Below, piece after piece: positions 16,326 through 25,062 of a DNA stretch of 64,000 nucleotides. The notes under the pieces were generated by a model. It worked only from the letters and a program-made list of their open reading frames with translations. It ran no database searches and had not been told where the DNA came from. The translations under genes were made by a program, and so were the position numbers. Source of the stretch: Pseudomonas putida (GTDB taxonomy: Bacteria; Pseudomonadota; Gammaproteobacteria; Pseudomonadales; Pseudomonadaceae); assembly GCA_041071465.1 (NCBI GenBank), contig CP163498.1:5846001-5910000 (forward strand), given 5' to 3'. How positions within the stretch are numbered: position 1 is the stretch's first letter; the number at the start of each line of letters is the position of its first letter.

Positions 16326-17906
16326 ATGTCCATCGAACACCGCCTGAACCACATCGCCGGCCAACTCAGCGGCAACGGTGACGTGCTGCTGAACAGCGTC
16401 GACGCCCATACCGGTGAGCCGCTGCCCTACGCCTTCCATCAGGCGACCGGCGATGAGGTCGAGGCCGCCGTGCAGGCCGCCGAGGCCGCCTACCCGGCCT
16501 ACCGCAGCACCCGCCCGGCCCAGCGCGCCGCCTTCCTCGACGCCATCGCCGACGAGCTGGACGCATTGGGTGATGACTTCATCCAGCATGTGATGCGCGA
16601 AACCGCGCTGCCCGAAGCGCGCATCCGTGGTGAACGCAGCCGCACCAGCAACCAGCTGCGCCTGTTTGCCGAAGTGGTACGCCGTGGCGACTTCTACGCC
16701 GCTCGTATCGACCGCGCCCTGCCCCAGCGCACCCCGCTGCCGCGCCCGGACCTGCGCCAGTACCGCATCGGCGTGGGCCCGGTGGCCGTGTTCGGCGCCA
16801 GCAACTTCCCCCTGGCCTTCTCCACCGCTGGCGGGGACACGGCCTCGGCGCTGGCTGCCGGCTGCCCGGTGGTGTTCAAGGCGCACAGCGGGCACATGCT
16901 CACTGCCGCCCATGTGGCCGCAGCCATCGACCGCGCGGTGGCCAGCAGCGGCATGCCGGCAGGCGTCTTCAACCTGATCTACGGTGCCGGCGTGGGCGAA
17001 GCGCTGGTCAAGCACCCGGCCATCCAGGCGGTCGGTTTTACCGGTTCGCTGCGCGGTGGCCGCGCCCTGTGCGACATGGCGGCGGCACGCCCGCAACCGA
17101 TTCCGGTGTTTGCCGAAATGAGCAGCATCAACCCGGTTATCGTCCTGCCCCAGGCGCTGCAAGCCCGTGGCGAGCAAGTCGCCGGCGAACTGGCCGCCTC
17201 GGTGGTGGTGGGTTGCGGGCAGTTCTGCACCAACCCAGGCCTGGTAGTGGGTATCCGGTCCGCGCAGTTCGAGCGTTTCGTGCAAACACTGCTTGCACGC
17301 ATGGCAGACCAAGGCCCGCAGACCATGCTCAACGCTGGCACCCTGCGCAGCTACCAGAACGGTGTCCAGCACCTGCTGGCGCACCCAGGTATTCAGCACC
17401 TGGCCGGGCAACCACAAACCGGCAACCAGGCCCAGCCACAGCTGTTCAAGGCGGACGTAAGCCTGCTGCTGAACGGCGACCCGCTGCTGCAGGAAGAAGT
17501 GTTCGGCCCGACCACCGTGGTGGTTGAAGTGGCCGATGCGCAGCAACTGACCGAAGCACTGCGCCATCTGCAGGGCCAGCTGACGGCCACCCTGATTGCC
17601 GAACCTGACGACCTGGTCGCCTTTGCCTCGCTGGTGCCTTTGCTGGAGCGCAAGGCCGGGCGTCTGCTGCTCAACGGCTACCCGACCGGTGTGGAAGTTT
17701 CGGATGCCATGGTGCATGGCGGGCCTTACCCGGCCACCTCCGACGCACGCGGTACGTCGGTGGGCACCTTGGCGATCGACCGTTTCCTGCGGCCGGTGTG
17801 TTTCCAGAACTACCCGGATGCGCTGCTGCCGGATGCGTTGAAAAACGCTAACCCGTTGGGGATTGTGCGTTTGCTCGATGGGGTGAGCAGCCGCGAAGGG
17901 GTGTGA
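16326..17906 (+). CDS. Aldehyde dehydrogenase, alpha-ketoglutarate semialdehyde dehydrogenase type
   Basis: 526 residues, longer than standard aldehyde dehydrogenases. FGASNFPLAF is near 155, FAEMSSINPV supplies the base Glu near 265, and GCGQFCTNPG places the nucleophile at Cys301. GCGQFCTNPG together with FAEMSSINPV is typical of the NADP+-dependent 2,5-dioxopentanoate dehydrogenases of sugar-acid and hydroxyproline pathways. Start ATG 16326 follows GGGAGA; upstream codons in the same frame overlap the hairpin and are unlikely to be coding. It ends at a bidirectional hairpin shared with the LysR gene. Its link to the amine island is by position only. Confidence 0.83.
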   Translation: MSIEHRLNHIAGQLSGNGDVLLNSVDAHTGEPLPYAFHQATGDEVEAAVQAAEAAYPAYRSTRPAQRAAFLDAIADELDALGDDFIQHVMRETALPEARIRGERSRTSNQLRLFAEVVRRGDFYAARIDRALPQRTPLPRPDLRQYRIGVGPVAVFGASNFPLAFSTAGGDTASALAAGCPVVFKAHSGHMLTAAHVAAAIDRAVASSGMPAGVFNLIYGAGVGEALVKHPAIQAVGFTGSLRGGRALCDMAAARPQPIPVFAEMSSINPVIVLPQALQARGEQVAGELAASVVVGCGQFCTNPGLVVGIRSAQFERFVQTLLARMADQGPQTMLNAGTLRSYQNGVQHLLAHPGIQHLAGQPQTGNQAQPQLFKADVSLLLNGDPLLQEEVFGPTTVVVEVADAQQLTEALRHLQGQLTATLIAEPDDLVAFASLVPLLERKAGRLLLNGYPTGVEVSDAMVHGGPYPATSDARGTSVGTLAIDRFLRPVCFQNYPDALLPDALKNANPLGIVRLLDGVSSREGV

Positions 17907-17922
17907 TACCTGCCGCGTTGAA

Positions 17923-17949
17923 CTGGCACGGCACCTTTAGCCGTGCCAG
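17923..17949. terminator. Bidirectional hairpin between convergent genes
   Basis: CTGGCACGGC and GCCGTGCCAG form a perfect 10-bp stem around ACCTTTA. It overlaps the last codons of the LysR gene and lies 16 bases after the dehydrogenase stop. Confidence 0.55.
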
Positions 17950-18803
17950 CCTTGAAGGGTGCGCTGAAACGACGCAATGACCTGGCTGCCCTGTCGCTCG
18001 GCCAGGTAGTACAGGTAGGTTTCGGTATACACCGAGTCCTGTGCGATGCGGATCACTTTCAAGCGGGGGTCGGCGATGTATTCTGCCTCGGACACCGCAC
18101 CAATACCCATGCCACGAATCACCGCCTCGCGCAGCGCCTCGCGGCTGCCGATCTCCATGACGATACGCGGTGTTACCTGGGCAGCATCCAGTGCATTGTC
18201 CAACGCCAGCCGCGTAGTTGAACCTTGCTCACGGCGCAGCAACGGCTGCCCCTGCAACGCCTGCAGCAGAACCTGGTCATGACGGGCGAACGGGTGATCG
18301 GCGCGGACAAACAGGATCACCGCGTGCCTGGCATAGCGTTGTGCGACAAACGCCGGGTCATCATGCAGCCCTGCCAACACGCCGATATCGGTCACGTAGC
18401 CCTGAAGATCGGCCAGCACCGACGCCGAGTTGCCCACGCGAATCGATACGTCGATCTGTGGATACGCCTGCCGGTAGCGGTCGACCATCTCGATCACATG
18501 GAACGGCCCCACCGCACCGATCTTCAGCTCCCCCCGGTTAAGCTGGCCACTGTCGCGCAGCAGGCTGGTGGCCTCGGCTTCGAGCATCCACATCCGCTGC
18601 GCAATCGGCAACAAGGCGCGGCCAACGGCGGTCAGCTCGATGCGCCGGCCACGGCGGTGGAACAGTTCGACGTTGAATTCGCGCTCCAGCCCCTGGACCT
18701 GGTTGGTGGCGGTCGGCTGGCTGAGGCCAATGGCCCTGGCCCCGGCACTGAAGCTGGCATGCCGGGCCACGGCAAGGAACGTACGCAAGCGGGCGGTGGA
18801 CAT
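17937..18803 (-). CDS. LysR-family regulator of phosphonate genes
   Basis: 288 residues. The N-terminal winged helix-turn-helix (LRTFLAVARHASFSAGARAI, LSQPTATNQVQGLEREF) is followed by a periplasmic-binding-like effector domain. It resembles the LysR subgroup regularly found beside phosphonate uptake and PhnX genes, and shares GLEREFNVELFHRRGRRIEL-type wording with the second LysR at 24115. Start ATG 18803 has AAAGGA upstream. It is divergent from phnD. A Pho-box-like site on its own strand (18855-18872) followed after 10 bases by CAATAT (18844-18839) suggests PhoB activates it under phosphate starvation. Confidence 0.85.
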   Translation of the reverse strand: MSTARLRTFLAVARHASFSAGARAIGLSQPTATNQVQGLEREFNVELFHRRGRRIELTAVGRALLPIAQRMWMLEAEATSLLRDSGQLNRGELKIGAVGPFHVIEMVDRYRQAYPQIDVSIRVGNSASVLADLQGYVTDIGVLAGLHDDPAFVAQRYARHAVILFVRADHPFARHDQVLLQALQGQPLLRREQGSTTRLALDNALDAAQVTPRIVMEIGSREALREAVIRGMGIGAVSEAEYIADPRLKVIRIAQDSVYTETYLYYLAERQGSQVIASFQRTLQGWHG

Positions 18804-18854
18804 CCATAGATCCTTTGAATGGTTGGCTGGCGAAACCCATATTGAATTGATGGC

Positions 18855-18872
18855 GTGACTGTCACATGACAG
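18855..18872 (-). promoter_or_regulatory. Pho box (PhoB-binding site), minus orientation
   Basis: On the minus strand this reads CTGTCAT-GTGA-CAGTCAC. The first half equals the CTGTCAT consensus and the second differs from CTGTCAC at one base. A -10-like CAATAT starts exactly 10 bases downstream on the same strand, the usual spacing in PhoB promoters. The site is also a CTGTCA-CA-TGACAG palindrome, so a LysR contact is an alternative or additional reading. Confidence 0.6.
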
Positions 18873-18915
18873 CCCTAGTTTTGGCACTACCGACAACAAC
18901 CACTCCGGTATTGCC

Positions 18916-19785
18916 ATGACACCCCTCCCGAAACTGTTGCGCTGTGCCCGCCTTGCCCTGCTGCCACTGCTGCTCGCCCCCACCGTGCAAGCCCAGCAGG
19001 CGCTGACCGTCGGCCTGATCCCGTCGGAAGACTCCCAGGCCATGATCAAGAGCAGCCAGCAAGTGCTCGACCAGTTGCAGGCGCGCCTGGGCATGCCGGT
19101 CAAGCCGTACGTTGCCACCGACTACAACGGGGTGATCGAAGCCCTGCGCGCCGGCAAGCTGGACGTCGCCTACCTCGGCCCGTTCTCCTATGTCCTTGCC
19201 AACCAGGTAGCAGGCGCCGAAGCCTTTGCCGTGGCAGTGACCAGGAAGACCGCCAGCAGTGCCTACCACAGCCTGATCATTGCCCGCCAAGACAGCGGCA
19301 TCCGCACGCTCGACGACCTCAAGGGGCATACCTTTGCCTTCGTCGACCCCAGCTCTGCCTCCGGCCACCTGTTCCCCAAGGCCGGCCTGGAGCATGCCGG
19401 GCACGACCCGAAAACCCTGTTCTCGCGGGTGATCTTCTCGGGGTCGCACGACGCCAGCATCCTCGCCGTGGAAAACCGCAAGGTCGATGCCGCCGCCGTG
19501 GCCGACCGCATCCTGGCCGGCGCCGTGAACAGTGGCCAGGTCAAGCAGCAGGACTTCCAGGTGGTGTGGACCTCGCCAGACATTCCCGAATCTCCGATGG
19601 TCTGGCGCAAGAACCTCGACCCCGAACTGCAGGCCAAACTGCGCGGTGCGTTTGCCGAGATCAAGGATGTACCGTGGGGTGACCAGGGCATGCTCAATGG
19701 CTTCCAGCCAACCACCGATGCTGCCTACAACGTGGTTCGCGACACGGCCAAGGTGCTCGACCTCGACCTGCGGAGCCTGAAATGA
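18916..19785 (+). CDS. phnD: Phosphonate ABC transporter, periplasmic substrate-binding protein
   Basis: 289 residues with a Sec signal peptide (cut near VQA-QQA). LTVGLIPSEDSQAM, PVKPYVATDYNGVIEALRAGKLDVAYLGPFSYV and FVDPSSASGHLFP are typical PhnD signatures; the last is the loop that holds the phosphonate group. It starts a D-C-E gene string in which each junction overlaps by four bases. It delivers phosphonates to PhnE/PhnC at the inner membrane. Confidence 0.93.
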   Translation: MTPLPKLLRCARLALLPLLLAPTVQAQQALTVGLIPSEDSQAMIKSSQQVLDQLQARLGMPVKPYVATDYNGVIEALRAGKLDVAYLGPFSYVLANQVAGAEAFAVAVTRKTASSAYHSLIIARQDSGIRTLDDLKGHTFAFVDPSSASGHLFPKAGLEHAGHDPKTLFSRVIFSGSHDASILAVENRKVDAAAVADRILAGAVNSGQVKQQDFQVVWTSPDIPESPMVWRKNLDPELQAKLRGAFAEIKDVPWGDQGMLNGFQPTTDAAYNVVRDTAKVLDLDLRSLK

Positions 19786-20582
19786 TCCGCATCCGCCGAC
19801 TGGCCAAGGGCTACGCCGACAACCCGGTGCTGCGCGGCATCGACCTGGACGTTCAAGCCGGTGAATTCGTGGTGATCCTTGGCCAGTCTGGTGCCGGCAA
19901 GTCCACCCTGCTGCGCTGCATGAACCGCCTGGCCAAGGCTGACAGCGGCGAGCTGCAGGTAGCCGGGGTAAACGCCATGCGCGCAGCCGATCAACGCGCC
20001 CTGCGCCGGCAAGTGGCAATGATCTTCCAGCATCACAACGTGGTGCCGCGCCTGTCGGTGCTGAAAAACGTACTGACCGGTCGCCTGGGCCACTGCAGTA
20101 CCCTCACCTCGCTGCTGCAGCTGTTCCGCCGCGACGACGTGGCATTGGCCCGTGACTGCCTGCGCCGGGTGGAGCTGGAGCACAAGGCCGGCTCACGCAC
20201 CGATGCGCTGTCTGGCGGGCAGATGCAGCGGGTGGGCATCGCCCGTGCGCTGGCCCAGCGGCCCCAGGTCATCCTGGCCGACGAGCCGGTGGCCAGCCTC
20301 GACCCGAATACTGCGCAGGTGGTAATGCAGTACCTGCGCGAAGCCAGCCGCACCCTCGGCATTACCGTTGTGTGCAACCTGCACCAGGTAGACCTGGCCC
20401 GGGCCTTCGCCGACCGCATCGTTGGCCTGGCCAGCGGGCGCCTGGTGTTCGATGGCCCGCCTGGGCACTTGGACGAAGCAGCCCTGCAGCGTATCTATCA
20501 CACGCCCTCATCCGATGAGCCCGCAGTATCACTGGCCGTGGCCCGGCCGATGCTGACCACCGGCACAGGAGCCTCGGCATGA
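19782..20582 (+). CDS. phnC: Phosphonate ABC transporter, ATP-binding protein
   Basis: 266 residues. Walker A GQSGAGKSTLLR near residue 36, signature LSGGQMQR near 145, Walker B VILADEPVASLDP near 163. The VASLDP wording and the VCNLHQVDLARAFADRI tail are characteristic of PhnC. It overlaps phnD and phnE by four bases each (ATGA), so translation is coupled. Energises phosphonate import. Confidence 0.93.
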   Translation: MIRIRRLAKGYADNPVLRGIDLDVQAGEFVVILGQSGAGKSTLLRCMNRLAKADSGELQVAGVNAMRAADQRALRRQVAMIFQHHNVVPRLSVLKNVLTGRLGHCSTLTSLLQLFRRDDVALARDCLRRVELEHKAGSRTDALSGGQMQRVGIARALAQRPQVILADEPVASLDPNTAQVVMQYLREASRTLGITVVCNLHQVDLARAFADRIVGLASGRLVFDGPPGHLDEAALQRIYHTPSSDEPAVSLAVARPMLTTGTGASA

Positions 20583-21397
20583 ACCCACAAAGCCACCAAT
20601 GGCTGGTCAATACACCCACCCGCGCCCGTGGCTGGCTGGGCACTGCCGCACTGCTGCTGGCAGTGGTCCTGGTGTTGCAGTGGAGCGCCGAAGGCGCACA
20701 ACTGAGCTGGGCCGAGTTGGCCAACGGGCTACCACAGATCGGCGATTTCCTTGGCCGCTCGCTGCCGCCCGACCTGAGCATCCTGCCAAGCCTTTGGCAG
20801 CCGGCCCTGGAAACCCTGCAAATTGCCCTGTGGGGTACCTTGCTGGGGATCATCCTCGCCCTGCCACTGGGCTTTCTCGCGGCGCGCAACCTGCACGGCA
20901 ACCGCTGGCTGTACCAGGCCACCCGGCAGGTGCTGAACGTGATTCGTAGCATCAACGAACTGATCCTGGCCCTGGTGTTCGTCTCCGCGGTGGGGCTGGG
21001 GCCCTTCCCAGGCGTGCTGGCCCTGGCGATGCATGGCGTGGGCATGCTCGGCAAGTTCTTTGCCGAAAGCATCGAGGAGATCGACCAAGGACCAATTGAA
21101 GCGCTGCAGGCGACCGGTGCACGGCCACTGCAGGTGATCGCTTTCGGCGTACTACCACAGGTGATCACCGCCTGGATCGCCGTGGTGCTGTACCGCTTCG
21201 AGGTGAACCTGCGTTCGGCCACGGTACTGGGTATGGTCGGTGCCGGTGGCCTGGGCTTCGAGCTGGTCAGCAGCCTGAAACTGTTCAAGTACCAGGAAAC
21301 CGCCACCTGCATCCTGGTCATCACCGTGATGGTGGTATTGGCCGACCTGGCCTCCAACCGCCTGCGCCATGCGATTCAGGGCAACGCCCGCCACTGA
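20579..21397 (+). CDS. phnE: Phosphonate ABC transporter, permease
   Basis: 272 residues with about six hydrophobic segments. The EAL-type coupling segment (EALQATGARPLQVIAFGVLPQ) contacts the ATPase, and INELILALVFVSAVGLGPFPG is typical of PhnE. It overlaps phnC by four bases and ends the uptake string. A GCGCCC-GCT-GGGCGC hairpin (21436-21450) follows. Confidence 0.92.
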   Translation: MNPQSHQWLVNTPTRARGWLGTAALLLAVVLVLQWSAEGAQLSWAELANGLPQIGDFLGRSLPPDLSILPSLWQPALETLQIALWGTLLGIILALPLGFLAARNLHGNRWLYQATRQVLNVIRSINELILALVFVSAVGLGPFPGVLALAMHGVGMLGKFFAESIEEIDQGPIEALQATGARPLQVIAFGVLPQVITAWIAVVLYRFEVNLRSATVLGMVGAGGLGFELVSSLKLFKYQETATCILVITVMVVLADLASNRLRHAIQGNARH

Positions 21398-21435
21398 TCC
21401 ACAGCCCTACCCTCGACACAAGCAACCTGCCACGT

Positions 21436-21450
21436 GCGCCCGCTGGGCGC
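21436..21450 (+). terminator. Short GC hairpin after phnE
   Basis: GCGCCC-GCT-GGGCGC, a perfect 6-bp stem with no T run. It may separate the uptake genes from the dehydrogenase or only dampen readthrough. Confidence 0.35.
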
Positions 21451-21499
21451 GCGACGGGCAAACCATGCCTGGAGTTCCCGCAATGCCCGCACGTCCCGT

Positions 21500-21516
21500 T
21501 ATCGGCCTGGCCGATA
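21500..21516. promoter_or_regulatory. Palindrome upstream of the Fe-alcohol dehydrogenase
   Basis: TATCGGCC-T-GGCCGATA is perfect over 8 bp per arm. CAATCGATTG, another palindrome, follows at 21526-21535. Both lie 65-100 bases before the dehydrogenase start, where a LysR operator would be expected. Confidence 0.4.
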
Positions 21517-21599
21517 GCACCCTGCAATCAATCGATTGGAACGAAAACCGCCAGCCGTCGAGCATGGCCGCACCTTCCAACAACAATAAGGAACTGCCC

Positions 21600-22688
21600 A
21601 TGCCTGCCTGCTTCCACAACCCGGTCACCACCGTTTTCGGCGGTGGCAGCCTGGACCAGATCGCCGAACACTGCCCTGGCAAGGTCGCCTTGGTTACCTT
21701 TCCCGAAGCTGCGCAGCTCGGCCTGCTGGCCAGGGTGCGCAGCCTGTTGGGCGAGCGCCTGGTGTGCGTGATCGACAACGTCCAACCCAACCCCGATGTC
21801 GCCTGGCTGCGTGGCGTGCACGAAGCCTTTTGGGCCCAGCACGGCGATTGCGATACGGTGCTGGCATTGGGGGGTGGCAGCGCCATCGATACCGCCAAGG
21901 CACTGATCGTCGGTACCGCTTCAGGCCGATTCGACGAACTGCTTGACCTGCTGGCCAGTGGCAAACCGTTTGTTCCGCCCCGGCACAAGACCCTGGTAGC
22001 CGCGCCGACCACGGCCGGCACCGGCAGCGAGGTGACGCCTTGGGCCACCCTGTGGGACGCCGGCCAGCAGAAGAAGTACTCGCTGCACCTGCCCTGCACC
22101 TGGCCCAGCGTTGCATTGATCGACCCGCAGCTGATGCTCAGTGTGCCGGCTGCCGTAACCGTGTCCACCGGGCTGGATGCCTTGTCCCACGCGCTGGAGT
22201 CGATCTGGAACCACAACGCCAACCCACTCTCCGACACCTTCGCGCTGTCGGCCATCGAGGACATCCTCGACTGCCTGCCACGCCTGCAACAAGACCTTGG
22301 CAACCCCGAACTGCGCGCACGCATGGCCTTGGCCGCACTGAAGGCTGGGTTGGCCTTTTCCAACACCAAGACCGCGCTGGCCCATTCCATTTCCTACGAA
22401 ATGACCTTGCGCCACGGCCTGCCCCACGGCATTGCCTGCTCGTTCACCCTGCCGCTGGTGCTGGGCCTGGCCTGGGGCCGTGATGCCGGGCGCGACCAGA
22501 CCCTGCAAAAGGCGTTCGGCCACGACCTCGCGGCAGCGCAACAGCGCTTGCGGGCGTTTCTTCACCGCCTGGGCGTGCGCACCGAGTTCGAAGATTACGG
22601 CGTGACAGCCGCCGAGGCCGAGGCGATGATCGACGCCGCCCTGCAGGGCGCCCGCGGGCGCAATTTCATCGGCGCGCAAGCCGCCTGA
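21600..22688 (+). CDS. Iron-containing alcohol dehydrogenase associated with phosphonate metabolism
   Basis: 362 residues of the group III (Fe) alcohol dehydrogenase family. GGGSAIDTAKAL near 95 binds the nucleotide and APTTAGTGSEVTPWAT is the family signature. Metal ligands sit in TGLDALSHALESIWN and ALAHSISYEMTLRHGLPHG. Members of this subgroup occur beside PhnX/PhnCDE and are related to PhpC, which interconverts phosphonoacetaldehyde and 2-hydroxyethylphosphonate. ATG 21600 has AAGGA 8 bases upstream; the frame is open back into phnE but that part is not protein-like. With PhnX downstream it could oxidise hydroxyethylphosphonate or detoxify the aldehyde. Confidence 0.83.
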   Translation: MPACFHNPVTTVFGGGSLDQIAEHCPGKVALVTFPEAAQLGLLARVRSLLGERLVCVIDNVQPNPDVAWLRGVHEAFWAQHGDCDTVLALGGGSAIDTAKALIVGTASGRFDELLDLLASGKPFVPPRHKTLVAAPTTAGTGSEVTPWATLWDAGQQKKYSLHLPCTWPSVALIDPQLMLSVPAAVTVSTGLDALSHALESIWNHNANPLSDTFALSAIEDILDCLPRLQQDLGNPELRARMALAALKAGLAFSNTKTALAHSISYEMTLRHGLPHGIACSFTLPLVLGLAWGRDAGRDQTLQKAFGHDLAAAQQRLRAFLHRLGVRTEFEDYGVTAAEAEAMIDAALQGARGRNFIGAQAA

Positions 22689-22776
22689 TCTTCTGCGTTT
22701 TTCCTGTAGCACCTTTCAAGAGTGCCGACTCGCCGAGCCCCATGGGCCGGCGCCAGAGAACAAAAAGGAAACCGTC

Positions 22777-24072
22777 ATGAACCGCGCACAAACCCTGACT
22801 GGCGCAATGCCCAGCACCCTGCCGTTTCGCCTTGCGCAATGGCGCATGCTGCTGGCCGCGATGTTCTGCTACTTGTTCTTCTACACCGGGCGGCAAACCT
22901 TCGGCTTCGCCATCCCCGGGATCCAGGCCGAGTTCGGCCTGAGCAAGGAAACCCTCGGCTGGGCCTCCACCGCCATGCTGTGGATGTATGCCGTTGGCCA
23001 AGCCATCAATGGCAACCTCGCCGACAAGTTCGGCGGCCGACGCATCATGAGCATCGGCGCCGTGTTGTCGTGCGGCGCCAACTGGGTCACCAGCTTTGCT
23101 GGCGGTTTTCTCAGCCTGATCCTGCCGTGGGGCGTCAACGGTTATTTCCAGGCCCTGGGCTGGGCGCCCGGCAGCCGCCTGCTTTCAAACTGGTGGGGCG
23201 CTGCCGAGCGCGGCAAGGTGTATGGCTTCTATGTGTTCGCCGCTGGCTGCGCATCGGTGCTGTCGTATGTGACCTCGGTGGTGGTGATCGATGTGCTGCA
23301 CCTGGAGTGGCGCTGGATTTTCCGCTTGCCTGTGCTGCTGATGCTGGCCGGTGGCATCGTCTTCTACCTGGTGGCGCGGGAGCGCCCGCAAGACATGGGT
23401 TACCCGGCGCTGGACGACACTGGCGTGGCCAACGCCGAAGACCGTGCCAACGAGGCCAGCCTGGGCGGTGAAGAAACCTCGCGCCAACGTTACCTGGCCG
23501 TGCTGAAAAACCCGCGCCTGCTGGTGGCAGCGGTGTCATTGGGCTTCCAGAACGCCGCGCGGTACGGCTTGATCGTCTGGGTGCCCGTGCATTTCCTGGG
23601 TGCCAACTGGCAGAAAGGCGACAGTTTCATCGACCCGAAATGGATCACCATCGCCTTGCCGGTAGGCATGGCCGTTGGCGCGCTGAGCAATGGCTGGGTG
23701 TCGGACAAACTGTTCGGCAGCAAACGTTACCTGGCGATCATGCTGTACATGGTGCTGGGCGCGCTCACCAGCCTGTGGATGTGGAGCCTGCCAGCGCACA
23801 GCGCGGTTGGCCTGCTGGCGCTGTTCCTCTGCGGTTTCTTCGTCTACGGCCCGGCATCGAGCTTCTGGGCGCTGTGCCCGGACCTGGTCGGCGCGCGTCG
23901 CGCCGGCACCGCCACCGGCATCATGAATTTCGCCTCGTACCTGTTCGCCGGGCTGGCAGAGCCGCTGATCGGACGTATGCTCGACACCACCGGCAACACC
24001 TCGCTGATTTTCATCGTGGTCACCAGCGCCTGCGCCTGCAGTGCCCTGGTCGCCCTGTTCGTACGCCGCTGA
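22777..24072 (+). CDS. MFS organophosphate/phosphonate transporter (GlpT/UhpC-like)
   Basis: 431 residues, about 12 membrane segments. YTGRQTFGFAIPGIQAEFGLSKE near the start and NGYFQALGWAPGSRLLSNWW are hallmarks of the organophosphate:phosphate antiporter family (GlpT, UhpC, PgtP). A short hydrophilic loop with ERPQDMGYPALDD joins the two halves. Preceded by AAAAAGGAAA and lying between the Fe-dehydrogenase and a LysR gene, all in the same direction, it is a likely second route for phosphonate entry besides PhnCDE. Confidence 0.85.
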   Translation: MNRAQTLTGAMPSTLPFRLAQWRMLLAAMFCYLFFYTGRQTFGFAIPGIQAEFGLSKETLGWASTAMLWMYAVGQAINGNLADKFGGRRIMSIGAVLSCGANWVTSFAGGFLSLILPWGVNGYFQALGWAPGSRLLSNWWGAAERGKVYGFYVFAAGCASVLSYVTSVVVIDVLHLEWRWIFRLPVLLMLAGGIVFYLVARERPQDMGYPALDDTGVANAEDRANEASLGGEETSRQRYLAVLKNPRLLVAAVSLGFQNAARYGLIVWVPVHFLGANWQKGDSFIDPKWITIALPVGMAVGALSNGWVSDKLFGSKRYLAIMLYMVLGALTSLWMWSLPAHSAVGLLALFLCGFFVYGPASSFWALCPDLVGARRAGTATGIMNFASYLFAGLAEPLIGRMLDTTGNTSLIFIVVTSACACSALVALFVRR

Positions 24073-24114
24073 GGGTGCCTGCCATGTCGTCCATGCCATT
24101 GCCAAAGAGGTGTC

Positions 24115-24981
24115 ATGTACCAGTACCACAAGTGGTTGCGCTCATTTCATGCGGTGGCGCGCACCGGCAGTTTCACCCAGGCCGCCGAGTTGCTGAGCAT
24201 CGGCCAGCCAACCATCAGCGAGCAGGTCAGTGGCCTGGAAAAGCGCTTTTGCGTGGAACTGTTCCACCGTCGAGGGCGCTTTATCGAGCTCAGCCCGGCA
24301 GGCCGCCAGCTGTACGAAATTACCCAGGGCCTGTTCGGCCAGGAGGACGAAGCGCTGCAACTGTTGCAGAGCTTCCAGCAGCGCAAGCAAGGCATGTTGC
24401 GCATCGGGGCGGTGTCGCCGCCGATTGCCATGAGCCTGACCTACGAGCTGATGCAGCGCTACCCGCAGATCGAGCTGGAAACCTCGTTCAGCAGCGAAGC
24501 CGGCACGCTGGAGCGGCTGTACAACTTCGACATAGACCTGGCCATCCTCGCCCTGTCGGAGTTCGACCAGCGCCTGAGCACGCGGCTTTACCGCACTTGC
24601 CCGATTCTGGCGGTGGTGCGCGACGACCACCCGTGGGCGCGGCAGGCGAGTGTCAGCGTCAAGGACATTGCCGGCCAGCGGGTGGTATTGCGCGAAGCGG
24701 CATCGCGCACCCGGCAACTGGTCGAAGAAGGCTGCCGCCAGCATGGCGTGACACTGGATTGCGCGATGCAGTTGAACAGCCGCGAGGCCATCGTGCATGC
24801 GGTGGTGCATGGTATTGGCGTGGGCTTTGTCTCGGCAGTGGAGTACGCCGACCGCCCCGGCACGCGCTCCATCGCCTTTGCCGAAGACCCGTTCCACATC
24901 CATTACTACCTGTGCTGCCTGGGCATCCGCCGTAACCGGGCGATCATCGCCGAGCTGTTCGACGCGCTCAACGCGCACTGA
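24115..24981 (+). CDS. Second LysR-family regulator of the phosphonate island
   Basis: 288 residues with a LysR helix-turn-helix (WLRSFHAVARTGSFTQAAEL, IGQPTISEQVSGLEKRF) and effector domain. The wording GLEKRFCVELFHRRGRFIEL nearly repeats that of the LysR at 17937, so the two are paralogues of the phosphonate-associated LysR type. It lies in line with the MFS gene and phnX, unlike typical divergent LysR genes, and may be carried on their transcript. Confidence 0.85.
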   Translation: MYQYHKWLRSFHAVARTGSFTQAAELLSIGQPTISEQVSGLEKRFCVELFHRRGRFIELSPAGRQLYEITQGLFGQEDEALQLLQSFQQRKQGMLRIGAVSPPIAMSLTYELMQRYPQIELETSFSSEAGTLERLYNFDIDLAILALSEFDQRLSTRLYRTCPILAVVRDDHPWARQASVSVKDIAGQRVVLREAASRTRQLVEEGCRQHGVTLDCAMQLNSREAIVHAVVHGIGVGFVSAVEYADRPGTRSIAFAEDPFHIHYYLCCLGIRRNRAIIAELFDALNAH

Positions 24982-25062
24982 TGCCCCCATGACCACCGCG
25001 AGCCTGCCAGTGTGCCGGGCGGGCCGCGCGCACCCTGAGTTCTTACCCACTGGAGTTTTGCC

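Noticed and set aside
18859..18876. Pho box in the plus direction for phnD
   Set aside because: The first half fits (CTGTCAC) but the second half (CAGCCCT) matches only about four of seven positions, and no -10 element is correctly spaced.
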